Shown here piece by piece: positions 10,410-22,958 of a stretch of 64,000 bases of DNA. Within the stretch, counting starts at the first letter, position 1. The number at the start of each line of letters is the position of its first letter. The notes under the pieces were generated by a model, which ran no database searches, was not told the DNA's origin, and saw only the letters and a program-made list of their open reading frames with translations. Source of the stretch: Lethocerus indicus (lineage: Eukaryota > Arthropoda > Insecta > Hemiptera > Belostomatidae); contig JACDQD010000003.1 of assembly GCA_019843655.1 (NCBI GenBank), positions 11,348,925 through 11,412,924 on the forward strand, given 5' to 3'. The translations under genes were made by a program, and so were the position numbers.

Positions 10410-12590
10410 ATGTATTTAAATCAAAAGGTACTGATTTCAAATCGTTATATAATTTAAACCTCAAGTTTTTTAATTGAACATATATGATAGTAAACGTAAA
10501 TAAGAGAACTGGGCTTTACATTCGAGTTTTTCTTCTTAAAAACATTAATTTTAATATACAAACTTAATATACAGAAACAAATCAAAGGAAATCGAAAGCA
10601 GGTGGGCTTTAAGAGTAACAATTGAATTTCGGGAAGATTAAGAAAAATCAAACTAACTATGGATATTTTTGCGCCGATTTCAGTTATGAATCATATTACA
10701 GATGTACACAGAAAGGATTCAATAAACCCGTTGGAGGAAATTTGTATAAATGTTGTAATGGTCGAAAAGAGGCATAAGTATGTGTAATGGGTAAGGCTAG
10801 GCGCCTTGTAATGACGACTACTTATCGCTGAAATGCGTGTAATTTATGCAAATTGAAACCATCCTTATTACTTCTCTCGCTGGATGTTTTTACTTTTCGC
10901 CTATTTTTTGTTTGTTTTTGTTGAATGTTTTCTGAAACCGAAGGAAGTGCACGACAGACGGGCTTAATCAAAGGTTCCGTATAATTCGAAGAGAATTCGA
11001 AAATATACGCTCGGGTGCTAATTCAATCAGTCCGGAAATCAATCAATTATAACGGAAAAGAAACTCGAAATTGCCCATTCACGAACCAGTTTTATTTCGT
11101 GCTTGGAACTCGGCCCGTGCGCATTTTTATGACCTAATTATTCGGAATACCAATCCAGTGAACTCGAATGTTGTCATAACTTAATTGAATTCATTTGATT
11201 GTTTTTATTTTACGTATATATAAAAGAAATTTTCATTTTATAATATTATAGAGGAACAAAAAAACAATTTACGAGGAATTTTTAAGTACTTCATTCTTGT
11301 TAAGGGTTAACCTATTATTTGTGCTGGAGTACTGGTCTATTGACAGTAAAACGGTACTGTATTATCAGTAGGATGCACTTCAAACCAAATGGTACTGAGG
11401 AAATGTTTAAATATTCGTTGTAAGTTGTACAGGAGAAATTACAGGGTTTTGAACGTAATTACAGTAGCAAGTATTAATTGCACTTCAATCTGTTCCGGTT
11501 CATCAGGAAAAATTTGAGTTCATCAGCCGACCAGTCCCGGAACTGAAGGGCATTCTGAAATTACGCTTAACGGAACCACCCGAATGACTACTCATCGTTC
11601 GGAGAGAAAAAAATATGGCGTGATCCTGCCAAATCGTGAAACTGTATCGATGAGCTCTAAAATATTGTAATGATTTTAAACGCGCAATTATTGTGCGGGT
11701 CGATTTAAAAAAAGAAAAAAAGAAGAAGAAAGAAAAGAAAAAGAAATCAGTTGTGAGGCCGATTTTAATCGGAAGCAATCATCGTAATTTGGACAAGGAC
11801 GGCCCCGCGGCGGGCCTCGTTCGGTCACGCCGTACGGTCATGCTGTTCACCCTAATTCCTCGCCGTTTGGGACAATCATTAACAGTTCCGTTAATGTTTG
11901 CCGACTTTCTGAGCTCCGCAAGTAGGTATACTCTAGATTTTAGTTTCTAGAAACAATAAAGCGTTCTTCGGACGTCCCCTGTAGAACTTTGTCGAACGGC
12001 CCAGACCGTAGAACGAGTATATTGATAACACTAAAAATGGAGTATCAGATAGGGGCGTTTCTCACTTATGTTTCAAACATCAAAATTAATTCATTCACAT
12101 AAAATTATATGAGCAGCATATGTTTTGATTGATATATTCCTTGTGTCAATAATTTTCCTGCGTGATATAGTTGACGCGAGTAATTTTGAAAAATTAAGGC
12201 TGTAATTCTGAATTAAAATGTAAAACCGTTGTAACTACTGAAATATTTCAGCGTTCTTTGAAATGTAATCCGAAGATTCTGAACACTGGTAATATAAAAA
12301 GATATCATTCGTCGTTCGAAGTATTATATCTATCGTTTTTCTGAATGGAGTGTATGTTATCCACACATGCGAAGCGAGGGAAAACGGAGAGGGTGAGCGC
12401 GGTTTAGAAAGGATGGTGTCCAACCGCGGTGGAGTCACATTCCATAAAGCTATGCTAATTCGGTTTTGATTGTTCAATCGAAACAGGCCGCAGGATTGCC
12501 CGCTCCCGTTTCTTTTTCATTCTGGCGAACTCCAATTTGTTGTGCTTTTACTCTTCGGGTCGTTCTACAGCCGGAGCGACTGGTCGGACC
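10410..12590. other. AT-rich non-coding DNA
   Basis: No recognisable gene. A purine-rich (A/G) run at 11706-11747 yields a lysine-rich artefact on the plus strand and a phenylalanine/serine-rich one on the minus strand. The ORFs here (up to 91 codons) have no family signature. Confidence 0.5.
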
Positions 12591-12597
12591 TGATCTG

Positions 12598-12599
<2 letters not shown>

Positions 12600-12654
<55 letters not shown>

Positions 12655-12661
12655 ATCTCTC
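12600..12661. repeat. (CT)n microsatellite
   Basis: Pure CT from 12603 to 12648, followed by CTAT-interrupted units. It creates Leu-Ser runs in two frames that are not genes. Confidence 0.96.
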
Positions 12662-12669
12662 CGGGCCGG

Positions 12670-15260
12670 CTCTCACTCCGTTCGGACTCTTAAATTTGAG
12701 AGCTCCAGAGTTATGCGCGCAAAACACGAATAAAGTGGGTGCCGCCCCCTTCTAAGGAGTTGGTACCGTTTGGGCTGCGGGCCCAATCGTCTCGAAATAC
12801 TGGTCACGCTGAAATATAATACCCCATGGCCGTGTTTCGCTCTTTCGGTACTATGTTCTACCCCCCGCAATGATAGAGTTAAGCGGGTATTATAAAATTT
12901 CACGAAAACACCCAGTGTCCAGCTCCACCCGGCAGGACACTTTCTTTCAGTGCGCTGCCACGGTATTAGCCCCAATTAGATGAAAGGTTCCTCTTTTATC
13001 GATTCAATCTCGTTCTGTACACTTCAATGTATGTAGTGTATAACCAGTTTTCCTTCTCATAGCAATAACGATTAAATATAGCGCTACTGATTATACAGAA
13101 TATCCTGTTTAGCTAAAGATCAAATAAGCGGTGTCAGAAGGGAGCACGAGTGATGGTATTAATCTAAAATCACTCGTTATCTCGTAAAATGATACCAGTT
13201 ATGATTATCGGAAGACAGATAAAATTCTTAAAATTACGGGCCGTTAGGGAACAATGAATGCTAACGAGTTGCTTTGCGAAACAATTTCCATTTTCTATTG
13301 TGGAAGGCATAAGAAGCCCAAATGAGATGGCGGCCGGCCGAATCGGAATGTTCGGGATTAAGAACAAATTTATCTTCACGACATTCGCATTCTCCCTCGG
13401 TGTGGGTTTCGAGTCGCGGGGAAGAAGAAAAAACCGGGCCTTTCTAATTATCCTTCTTGTCCCAGGACGCGGGACGTTCAGGAACGTACGGGACGAGCGT
13501 ACGCTCTCTTTGCACGTGTTAGACTCTGGAATCACGCGAGCTCCCGGCTCTATTATTTACCCGACTGAGAACCATGATCCGGGAAAGAAACGAGGTCCGA
13601 CCCGAGTTCTTTGGGGCTCCCAAAAAGCTCGACGCCCCAGCAGTTCCGTGTCGGGCGCTTGCCTCACCTAAAATACCCCCACAGTTCTTGCAGCAGACCT
13701 AAATTCACTTTGAACATAATGGGTTTCACGTTTTACTTCATTAGCCTAATTAGTAATCCCATCGATTGCATGTTACATTATTAATTAATAAAGTACAACT
13801 TTTTGAAATATTTGAATGTCGCAATAATCTAGATATTCGAATGGTATATTAACAATTTCCGATGAATAATCCGAATAAGTACGTGCGGCAGGAAACAACT
13901 ACTGCATTGTGTTTAAGTCAGAGGATGTTTAATAAATGTTTATGTCAATAAGATTTCAACAGACAGTAACAGAATGTTACTCTTTCATCTTTGTCATCTC
14001 CATAATTTTAAAACTACGAGAGATACGGTTGAATTAATATAAGGCGCGAGTTTTAATTTCTGGGTTCATAATAGCCGGCCAACGGCAATTTAGTGTGTGG
14101 AAACGATGACGTAGCTTTCCCGCTAAGTTATTCTCGTCGAAAAAAAATAACGGCTGAATGAAGTTGGCACGAAGGAGCCCGGTGTTGCCCTATGTGATGG
14201 GTCTCACGCGTTACGTCCAACGGTGACTGCACGCAACGGGGATGCAATCCCCGTGTGAATTTCCCTCGGACCAATAAATACGCCTAACCCAATCCCGGAT
14301 TCGAACAGCCTCCCGTTCGGCCTCCCATTACCGTCGTGCACGATACCCGGCACGTCCGGCACGTGCGTTTGTCCACGCTGAGCCAGCCGACCTATGGGAC
14401 TTCTCACGGGATGTCTTTCCCGGGAATTACAAGTAAACGCTCTGACTAACAATAACTATCACGAAGTTCGGGCCCCAGATAATTTTCAATAATTAACTGT
14501 AGTTTTATTGTGGTGGTTATGAAACGAGAACTGGGGGAATTTAATTTAAGTAATATCTTAACGAGAGGGAACTATTCGTCAGTAATTTTATTTTCCTGCC
14601 TAATATACAGCCTTACTCTGGATCTCCTTTCTCCCAGACTCTATCTCAATATAAATATAGTAATATCTTTGACGACGTCAATGAAAAACGGTAACTATAA
14701 TTTTCCAATCAATGGCTTAAGCATGGAACGAAATTTTCTTTTCTGTTTTGTTATACAAGTTAGACTAGTATGATGTGAATGTATGCCATCTTTGAGTTAT
14801 CGTGACATTTACATTATCTCATGCACATAACCCAATTCCGCAATCTCATATTCGTCGAACGATCTTATTCATTTGATCATCGTATTGCTTTGGGTCAATA
14901 TACATATTGAAATACACAAGGAAGGAATAAAGAGCGATAATAATTTGTCAAATAAAATTTTGACCAATTATATAACCGTAAAAAAAGAGAGCGGTTTTAA
15001 ATCCGCCTTTTTTTTATTGTGTTTCACGTGAAAAGAAAGTCGGATCGAGACAGCCGGGATGTGTTGTGTAAATTCGGGATAAACCGCAGGCAGAAGTTAT
15101 ATTATTATGACATTACCGTACGTTCAAAATATAATAAACCGTAAATTATAGGCAATAAACATTGTTTTAGTAATTTATTTCCACTTGATTATTCTTATTT
15201 GGAGATTCGCTAACAGGAGAAATAGAGGAAGGGCTGCTAAAAACGAATAATTCGAGCAAT
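12670..15260. other. Mixed-composition non-coding DNA
   Basis: A GC-richer segment near 13320-13680 supports a 137-codon plus ORF (13258-13671) and a 121-codon minus ORF (13170-13535) over the same bases. Neither resembles a known protein. A 9-bp inverted repeat lies at 13146-13154 and 13169-13177. The rest is AT-rich, with a GC-rich patch at 14160-14420. Confidence 0.45.
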
Positions 15261-15269
15261 ACTTTTTTC

Positions 15270-15830
15270 TCGGTCGGGTCGAAAGCGTGTCGGTAGGCCG
15301 GCGGCCGGTGGACTTGTACCGTTGCAATAACGAGCCCATAAGGATTTCCATTAGGCGTTTATAAATGTAAACACTTTAGCAGCGCCGATGATAAAATAAA
15401 GAAACGGTAGAGATTCATCGATACACCGTTTTAAACGGTATCGCGTGTTCGTCCGTTCTTAATAAACGGATCGGTTCCGAGTTTATACGGCCGCCGGTGG
15501 CCGGAGCTGTAAAATTTGAGTCGGGCAATTACCCGGCTCGGAGATTTTCCCGTTCAGATAAACGGCAGTTTAAAAGCGATCGCTCTCACGCGCATCCGGG
15601 TACGGCAGCGCGGAGTCGCGAAAATGATTAATGCCCCCGTCGGCCGTCTCTTAATGGGTTCAGAAACGTTGGTAAATTACAGGAAGCGGCGTTAATATAT
15701 GAGGACCGGCCGATAATAAATATTTTATCAGGCCGTAGGGTCGATGTTAAAACGCAGGAGACACAGAATTTTTAGATCTCGAGCGGACTTTCTAGGCCGG
15801 GGAACATTATTTACCGGGATACCCACTCGG
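15270..15830. promoter_or_regulatory. Dense CpG-rich regulatory-type island
   Basis: One of the clearest islands. Within GC- and CpG-rich sequence it holds TTTATAAATG across 15358-15367, an ACCGTTT/AAACGGT inverted pair at 15425-15439, TTAATAAACGG near 15459, AAAATGATTAATG from 15621, and CGATAATAAATATTTTATC at 15711-15729, which contains GATAA in both directions. These words resemble caudal/Abd-B-type (TTTAT), homeodomain (ATTA) and GATA sites. No ORF of note crosses it. Enhancer function is inferred from motif clustering alone. Confidence 0.35.
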
Positions 15831-15839
15831 ACTGGTTCC

Positions 15840-18820
15840 GAGGTGTCGCGAAAGAACACCGTGTTGATCCTTATACATCATAACTACAGTCAGCTGATCC
15901 GAGACGCTTAGGGAGATCAGAACGTTTTGTTGTACTGCTATCAATAACGAGGAAACCATTCTAGTAATTATTCATATTGATATTGATTGATTATACTCGT
16001 ATTGATTAATTTGAAATTTAATTTAAAAATGAAGTTCTTCTACCACACGGTAGAAAGAATGCTGACGCTGCAGTTTTCCAAAGCTCTCAATGTATCCAAC
16101 CCGAACGAATAAGAGAGTGAAAACGAATTTGATTTTGCAGACTTCAGGGACTGAAAAAAGAATCATTTCTGGGTTATGTTTCTTCGTCGAGGACGTTTGC
16201 TACGGAGGTCGGTCCCACCGCAGACCGATGCCCAATTTGAATACATACGGTCCGCGAAAAGAAAATATATCAGGTCGGCCGGCAGTTTTTCCCAGCGGAT
16301 TTTTCGTGAAAGCGCGATCCCACCGAAAGAAAAACCCCCTTTTCGGTTTCTTCTCTCCCGATAATTGCACGGCTTCTCCCGAAATTGTCGCCTCTGGTGG
16401 TTTCCGCCCCGCTTGCCATGCGAACCCTCTCACCCTCTCTCCCTCTCATGCTCTCTCCCTCTCATGCTCTCTCCCTCCCTCCATCCCTCCCTCCCTCCCT
16501 CCCGGCATCGCCCGGACCGCCTGCGGCTTTTAAACCCGTAATGAGCAGAGAAATTCAACTCGGTCGGTTGTGTGCGTTTTCTCTCAATGCATAATTTGTA
16601 CGACTGCTCCCGAATAGTCATTTCTCGCCGTCGATTTCCCGAAATCAGATTCATTGTTTGAATAAGATATCGATTATCGAAAACAAACGCGTGACAGTAA
16701 GCGAAACTTTCAGGTTACGTTTACAAATGATGATTTTTATAAGTTTGACGCTCTATAATATATAGGTAAAACTCTCATTTTCTTCCTCTATTTTATTGGT
16801 ATAAATTAATACTTTTCGTAATAATTACGCTTTACCTTTCACACGAGTCATGTAAAATTGTTATAAAATACAGGCAATGAGACGGGACGAAATTAAAGGT
16901 AATTAAAAGCCGGTTCGACTCAAAGTAGACGTGTTCGGAGCCGCATTAATTAATATTTTTTCAAAGGCCAGGTGCAGTTAAGATAAAAACACAGCTATTT
17001 GATGAATGTGTCATTACTTTGGAAAAAAAGCGTCATTACTTCCCGTGATTGGCACCGGCATCGAGTTGGGGTCATAAAGGTGACCGGCGAATAAGATTTC
17101 CAACGGACCCAGTGACCTGCAAACTCCTAAATTCGTTTAAAAGGCAGCTCGTTCTAATTAAAGAAGTAGATGTAGGTTGGAAGGATTCCTGACGAATTTT
17201 CGTATCTGAGTACTTCAGGCATAAACTGGACTCTAGCTAATGTGTGGTATTCAATATGCGCAAAGGTTAAGGAATCAGCTTTTACAATTACGCGTTTATA
17301 AAACCATGCCAGTAGGTTACATACATTCGCGAAACCCAAACAAATACCTTAAATATGGTACGGTCCCCACAGGAGCGATCGCTGTCCAATTTTGACATTC
17401 TCGTCGACACCCCAATCAATCCTCGGATTACGAAATTACCTTATACGGACCGATAAACAGCCGAGAGGCCGGCAGCAACATGTTCTGCTTTTTTATTACC
17501 TTTTTTCCTTTCGAGAGCCTGATTTATTTGCCATTAAGTGGTTTACAAGCCTCTCGGATCGGTCCGGCGTTAGGGACTACCGCGGGAGACTACATAAGTC
17601 AATACTGGACCGCGAGCAGTCCGCGAACGCTATAATTAAGAAGTGAACGCAAATTGCCCGCCATTAGGCGCGATCGGCCCCGTTCTTTGAGCCGGTGAAA
17701 ATAAAAAAAATGAAAAAATAAATAATCAACGCTAATTATATCGGAGGACGCGAAAAGTATCCCGAAAAATTGTCGAATACATCGGGAAAATTTTAAATTA
17801 TAAACTTATGTGGGAATCTTATTAATTAGAAGGTGATCGGGTCTTGAATCCGCCTCATTCTCGGTTCGTAGTTTTGATGAAGGAACGTGTGATGCAGACG
17901 CAATTAACCGGCGGTGGACATTATTTTCCCTTCGTCCGTAAATAGAATTCAATAAGTTACAAACCGGTTGCGGTTATTAGACGTTTTTTAACCCTTTTAC
18001 AGAGCGGCGTATATCTCTTGGCCGACTCAAAGTTCGGATCGTTCGGAACAAATTGAAATATCGTTGTTGCGATAAACGTATACTGAAATTGGAAATAACG
18101 CGCTGAAATAATTTCCACGTCCATAATTCCACACCCCACAGATATGACGTTTCAAATTGATTGTTTCCCCCCAACATCCAATTACACAATTTGTTGGGAA
18201 TAAGGTGCAGGAGTTTGAAGCGGTGACGGGAGCACTTTTACGTTGTGATCATCAGTATATTTGTGTACACTTGAAGCTATGCAAATGGAATGATGTTGCG
18301 ATCACATGGATCATGCATTAGATTAACTCCTTTAACATTGAATAAATAACGGTACAATAATGTTCAATAACAATATTCAAAATCCGTATCTCAGCATGTT
18401 TCACAAAATATATTATTTTGCCCAAAAGTCTAATTATTGTGACTGAACCAGGACTGACATCGTTACTTATACCTAGACGTGGCATTTTCTCGGGGAATGT
18501 AGGAAAAAAGTCACAAGCGATTGTAATTACATTAATGAAATGTATCTATCCATTGTCGCCGCCTAAGAGCCAGGTTGAAGGTGGCAGTCGTTCCATGTAT
18601 TTTATTAGTTCGTGTAAGGATAACTTATTCTAATTACTTGTAGTTAATGGGTCCTGAAAATTTCTTAACGGGTCAAAAAGAAAACTGCAAATAACATAAA
18701 TATATCCAGTACCCATAATGAATTGGTTCAGTTTTTTGACCGTTTTTTTTCCTGTTTTTATAATTCTACTTTCACCAGAAGCGGTTGTTCACAATGAAAG
18801 GGAACACAATAATTCAGCCT
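15840..18820. other. Non-coding DNA with a CT-rich tract
   Basis: A 147-codon ORF at 16090-16533 runs into the CT-rich tract and ends in a Ser/Leu/Pro-rich artefact; it is not recognisable. A CpG-rich island lies at about 17380-17700. A 12-base match to the start of the iab-4 microRNA at 18076-18087 lacks a hairpin. Otherwise AT-rich. Confidence 0.45.
16425..16503. repeat. Imperfect CT/CCCT repeat with a 16-bp tandem unit
   Basis: Includes two adjacent copies of CCCTCTCATGCTCTCT, followed by CCCT units. Confidence 0.85.
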
Positions 18821-18828
18821 GTCTCTCT

Positions 18829-18922
<94 letters not shown>

Positions 18923-18950
18923 CTCTCTTTCTCTCGCTCTCTTTCGAGAG
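18821..18950. repeat. Long (CT)n microsatellite
   Basis: Pure CT from 18831 to 18918 (88 nt), then interrupted CT-rich sequence. It gives spurious Leu-Ser and Arg-Glu ORFs in several frames. Confidence 0.97.
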
Positions 18951-18959
18951 TGGCACTCG

Positions 18960-21900
18960 GGTGCTTTAAATGCCCGAGAAAGGATATTTGTTGGCAGACG
19001 GGGCTTTGAAAGCCGTTTGGAACTCCCGGGATAAATATTCTATTTACATACCGGCTTCGGGTCTGGGCCGATTCGATCCCATTTCCGAAGTGATCGGCCG
19101 GTACCCGGTCATAATTTTCGATCCTTGTTTTTCTCCTTTTACGGCAGCGTGTAGGGAATAGTCGCGCTTTCATAATATTTAACGCCGTCCTTTTGTTAAA
19201 TTAAACATTTTAATTGCCTCATAACGTACGTAATGTACGTGTGGTGGAGAGACGGCCGGTGGTTAAGAGCCCGCGTGGGGTGTTTCTGGACGCCTCTAAC
19301 TTTAAGAAGTTTCTAACTTAGGGAACGGAAGAGGTCATTCAGAGGTCACAGAGTCCCACAACGGGTGTACCTAATGCAGTGCTGATGGAGATCTCATTGT
19401 TAGTCAATAACTGGGAGGAAAAATTTAAAAACAGTCGAGTTTTAGCGACGACGGGCACACTTCTGTGCGTCCAATTGAATTTTAAATGGAATCAACTCCA
19501 GTTTTAATCTTACATTTTTACGCAGCGCATGTTGCATATTTTACTTTATGCTCCTCGCGTTACCCTCTCCAAACCCGAAACTCCTGATTTTAAATATTTT
19601 ATATTTCTTAAATGCTACAATTCTGGCACACTATTGCTATCAACCAGCAATGTAGAAGGTAGCAGAAAGTACGTTATCTGTAAAACTTATTTCCCCTAAC
19701 AGACAATCGACGAAGAATTCACTTCGACTCCGGGTTGCTGTAGCCGGGTCGTTTTTTTTTAAACAGAGAAACACTCGTAAATATTGGATCGTAAGCCACT
19801 ATACTGCGTGAGAGGTTGGAGGGTTGCGACACCCACATGACTGTGCCCGAGATGAAATAAAACCGCGGGTTGGAATCGTGAAGTTATTCAGAGGCTTACG
19901 GCCTCCCGGTTGTAACTCACGTGTGATTTACGCGTTGCTGTTGTTGTCTTTGATTCCTGTATTGGTGCAGTTCAAACGTGAAAATCTTTATTTAGAGCGC
20001 TATCACCAATAGGAGCGCATTCTATTGTCGGAAGTTCATTTTATTCAAAAAGAAATCCAGCTGGAGATTGCTGGCGGCAGAAACTAAGAATTCAAAACTA
20101 ATTGCGAGGCTTTAGGAAAGGAATTCGGCTTGAATCTGTCTTATAATTGGAGTTTCGTGTTCTAATCACTGTGCGGGCCGTAAATTAATTAACCCACGTT
20201 TGTATTTCCGTTGCAACATTGGCACCTCTTAAGTGAGATCGATTGTCGTAGGCCGGGGGAAAAAAAGTCGTTTATTCAGCACCGGTAAAATAATGACTGA
20301 GTTTACATTTTTATGGAATGTTTGCACTTTCGAATGAATCGTGATTCGAAATTTAGCAGTACAGAAAATGTGCATGCACATGTTTCGTACACATCAAAAT
20401 TGTCGAGTCAAAAGCATAATAAAAACCTCCTCTCGCCCAATCCAATTGCCAAAACGCCTCAAAGAAGTGAATCCTTGAGCGAGTGATAGAGGGCGGGAAA
20501 AGGTTTCGGCTTCCAATATATCTGTCCAACGGGTATTTGCCGCGTTCCATCGTCCCTTTAGTAAACATATTCTGAGAGGCGCTAGGCACGATACGTTAAA
20601 GGACGCAGGCATAAGAGAGGCGATATTGGAAAAGCGTCAGCCCATAAAGCATTCTAACACTAGGCATTGTCGAGGATCACGATTAGACCGTCACGAAGGA
20701 ACGAACCCGTCGCCATTAGCAATAAATAAATTCACAAAACGTTCGATACCATATAATAAGGGGCGGGTCGGGCAAAAAAATATTAAAATAATATAACGAG
20801 AAATTGATACAACTACGATTTTTCTTCTTAATTGAAAGCTGTATTACCTTTTATATCCTTATACCTTATAAAAATATAATCATACGTCGCGCCCTACTTG
20901 GAATCGACGACTGGTCTATATGTCGCGACTACAACTTTGTCGTCGTCCCTTCCTGTCGTCGTTTAATTAATCCGGGAGGTTGGCGGCCAATAAATAAAAT
21001 ATATCGCCCGCTGGATCCAGTTGCCATGACCGGGGGGGGGCTTACTTTCACCGCCCCGCCCTCCACACACACACACCCCTACAATTAATCGTCGTGAGAG
21101 GGTACCCGAAAAGCATCGCTTGGAATGTGGTACTTTGGCACTATACAATCAAAAGCCAGATTACATAATTGAACCTGATGTTCCCAGTATAATATATTCG
21201 TTCAAGTAATATTTTCGCTACATTAAAGAAACTATACAAATTAATTTTAAATTCTCGTTCGTTTTCTTATTTTGAGTGAAATTCAGTTTCCGTAAAATTC
21301 GATCCTGCGGATAAAATAAGTTTCAACGAGTCATGTGAAAACATGTGAACTGAGGACGTGGGTGCGCCTTGCCCATTCACCAGGACACCTAATGTGTCGA
21401 ATGGATGTATTGTATTAGTTTAAAGTTCCTAATAGCGGCAGTTAAATATTAGTAAACTTGAACTTAACGTAGGCAATTCAGGCGAAATACGATGGACGCA
21501 AGAGAAGATCTCCCTCGGCCGAGGGTCCCGAAGCGCGTTCAATATCTTTGCCATGGAATCTTGCCAAACGATTACACGGTTTTTCAAGTTCTCCAAACAG
21601 GCGGCAATAACAATAATTAAGATAGTGACGACCCCAGTCGTGTATATTGAGCTTTCTATAATGCCATGATGTGGGAAGCGGCCGTGGTTTATGAGTGTTA
21701 CACCTCGCACGACCGCCGATGTCGATGCTCAGAATGCGAGTTTAAGTACGCTGGCCGACACGCGTAATGCAATAAACTGAGACGATAGACTGCTAAGTAA
21801 TCCTGTCTGAAATTATACGACCGGATCTATTTTTCCCGCCACTATAAATTATTCATGCAGCCGGAATTTAGGTATTATGTGTAACATCTTTAAGGTAAAA

Positions 21901-22170
21901 AGCAGGCGGTATTTTCCACCATGTCACTAAAATCGAAACAGAATTGCAGGAATGAATTTCACGATATGTTTTGTTAAATCCCTATCGGCGAGGATACACG
22001 AAAATATGTCGGAAAAATGAAAATACAAAAGTTAGCATTTTAACATTTTGAAAACTCGCATAATGAAATATTGCAACCGGGTATTCGCCCATTACATACG
22101 GCTCACCACGAGTACCTCAATGTGGGTTGTCGTTATGCATTGTGTAATGCCGAGAACTGATTTTAATGGG
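18960..22170. other. Non-coding DNA, no recognisable gene
   Basis: GC-rich patches at 18960-19160 and 20930-21080 (the second with a G-run near 21033 and a short CA run at 21063-21076) alternate with AT-rich sequence. All ORFs are under 95 codons and unrecognised, apart from those caused by the CT tract. Confidence 0.45.
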
Positions 22171-22179
22171 TACCGTTTT

Positions 22180-22440
22180 CTCCCATTCCCCGAGCCAGAC
22201 GCGACCGAGAGACAACGCGAATTCCGCGCTCCTTAATTTATCGTCCGGGAGGATGACGCAATAAAAAAAAGGGCACGGGGGCCCGCTAGGGGCGTATATA
22301 ATTAAAGAGATATTTGACTAATGCACGGGCAAGGGCCTCCACTAATGGAACCAATATGTAAATCCCCCTATTCTACCCGACTTCCGCGACCGTACCTCTT
22401 AATTATCCCTAATGAGATCCGGACCCGCAGGAATCCGAAG
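22180..22440. promoter_or_regulatory. CpG-rich block with paired TAAT words
   Basis: Contains CCTTAATTTATCG from 22231, ATAATTAAAG from about 22298 and CTTAATTATCCCTAATGAG at 22398-22416, set in GC-rich sequence. TTAATTA and CTAATGAG are homeodomain-type sites. It has no coding support. Confidence 0.25.
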
Positions 22441-22449
22441 CGTTATTTG

Positions 22450-22908
22450 TACGCTAAATTCTTAGATTTACTGGTCGTTAAGTGCACATAAATTTCGAAA
22501 TTTCAACGGCCCTTCGTCTGCATTTTTACAGTCTGTGAATTGTAATGTTCAGAGATCGGGACATAGAGTGAGTGATATCATGTCCACAATAAAGATATCG
22601 TTTATTAAGAAGGAGAATTACAAAAAAAAACAGAAAGAAAAAATACAACAATCTACAACAGAGAGAGAAAATACAAACAATCGAATAGTAAAATAAATAT
22701 GGGATAGAGGCTGTTGAAAGAAAACTAAAATTTGAATACATGGCTATATATTCCAATGAATGCTTTTGGCCGTTATAATATAAATACGCAGGAAGACAAA
22801 TTGATTATTACTATAATTATACGGGCGGGACACACTATAGTCACAACTGAGAGGCCGTAACTTAGACCGTCCCCCTAGAAAATGTCCTAAATGTGTCCTA
22901 ACTGAATG

Positions 22909-22958
<50 letters not shown>

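Noticed and set aside
13258..13671. 137-codon plus-strand ORF
   Set aside because: Overlapped by a 121-codon antisense ORF; no domain, signal peptide or family motif; the GC-rich composition explains it.
16090..16533. 147-codon ORF
   Set aside because: Its C-terminal part is the translation of a CT/CCCT repeat and the rest matches nothing known.
18076..18087. 12-base match ACGTATACTGAA to the start of the insect iab-4 microRNA
   Set aside because: No complementary arm upstream or downstream to form a precursor hairpin, and the match ends after 12 bases, so it is probably chance.
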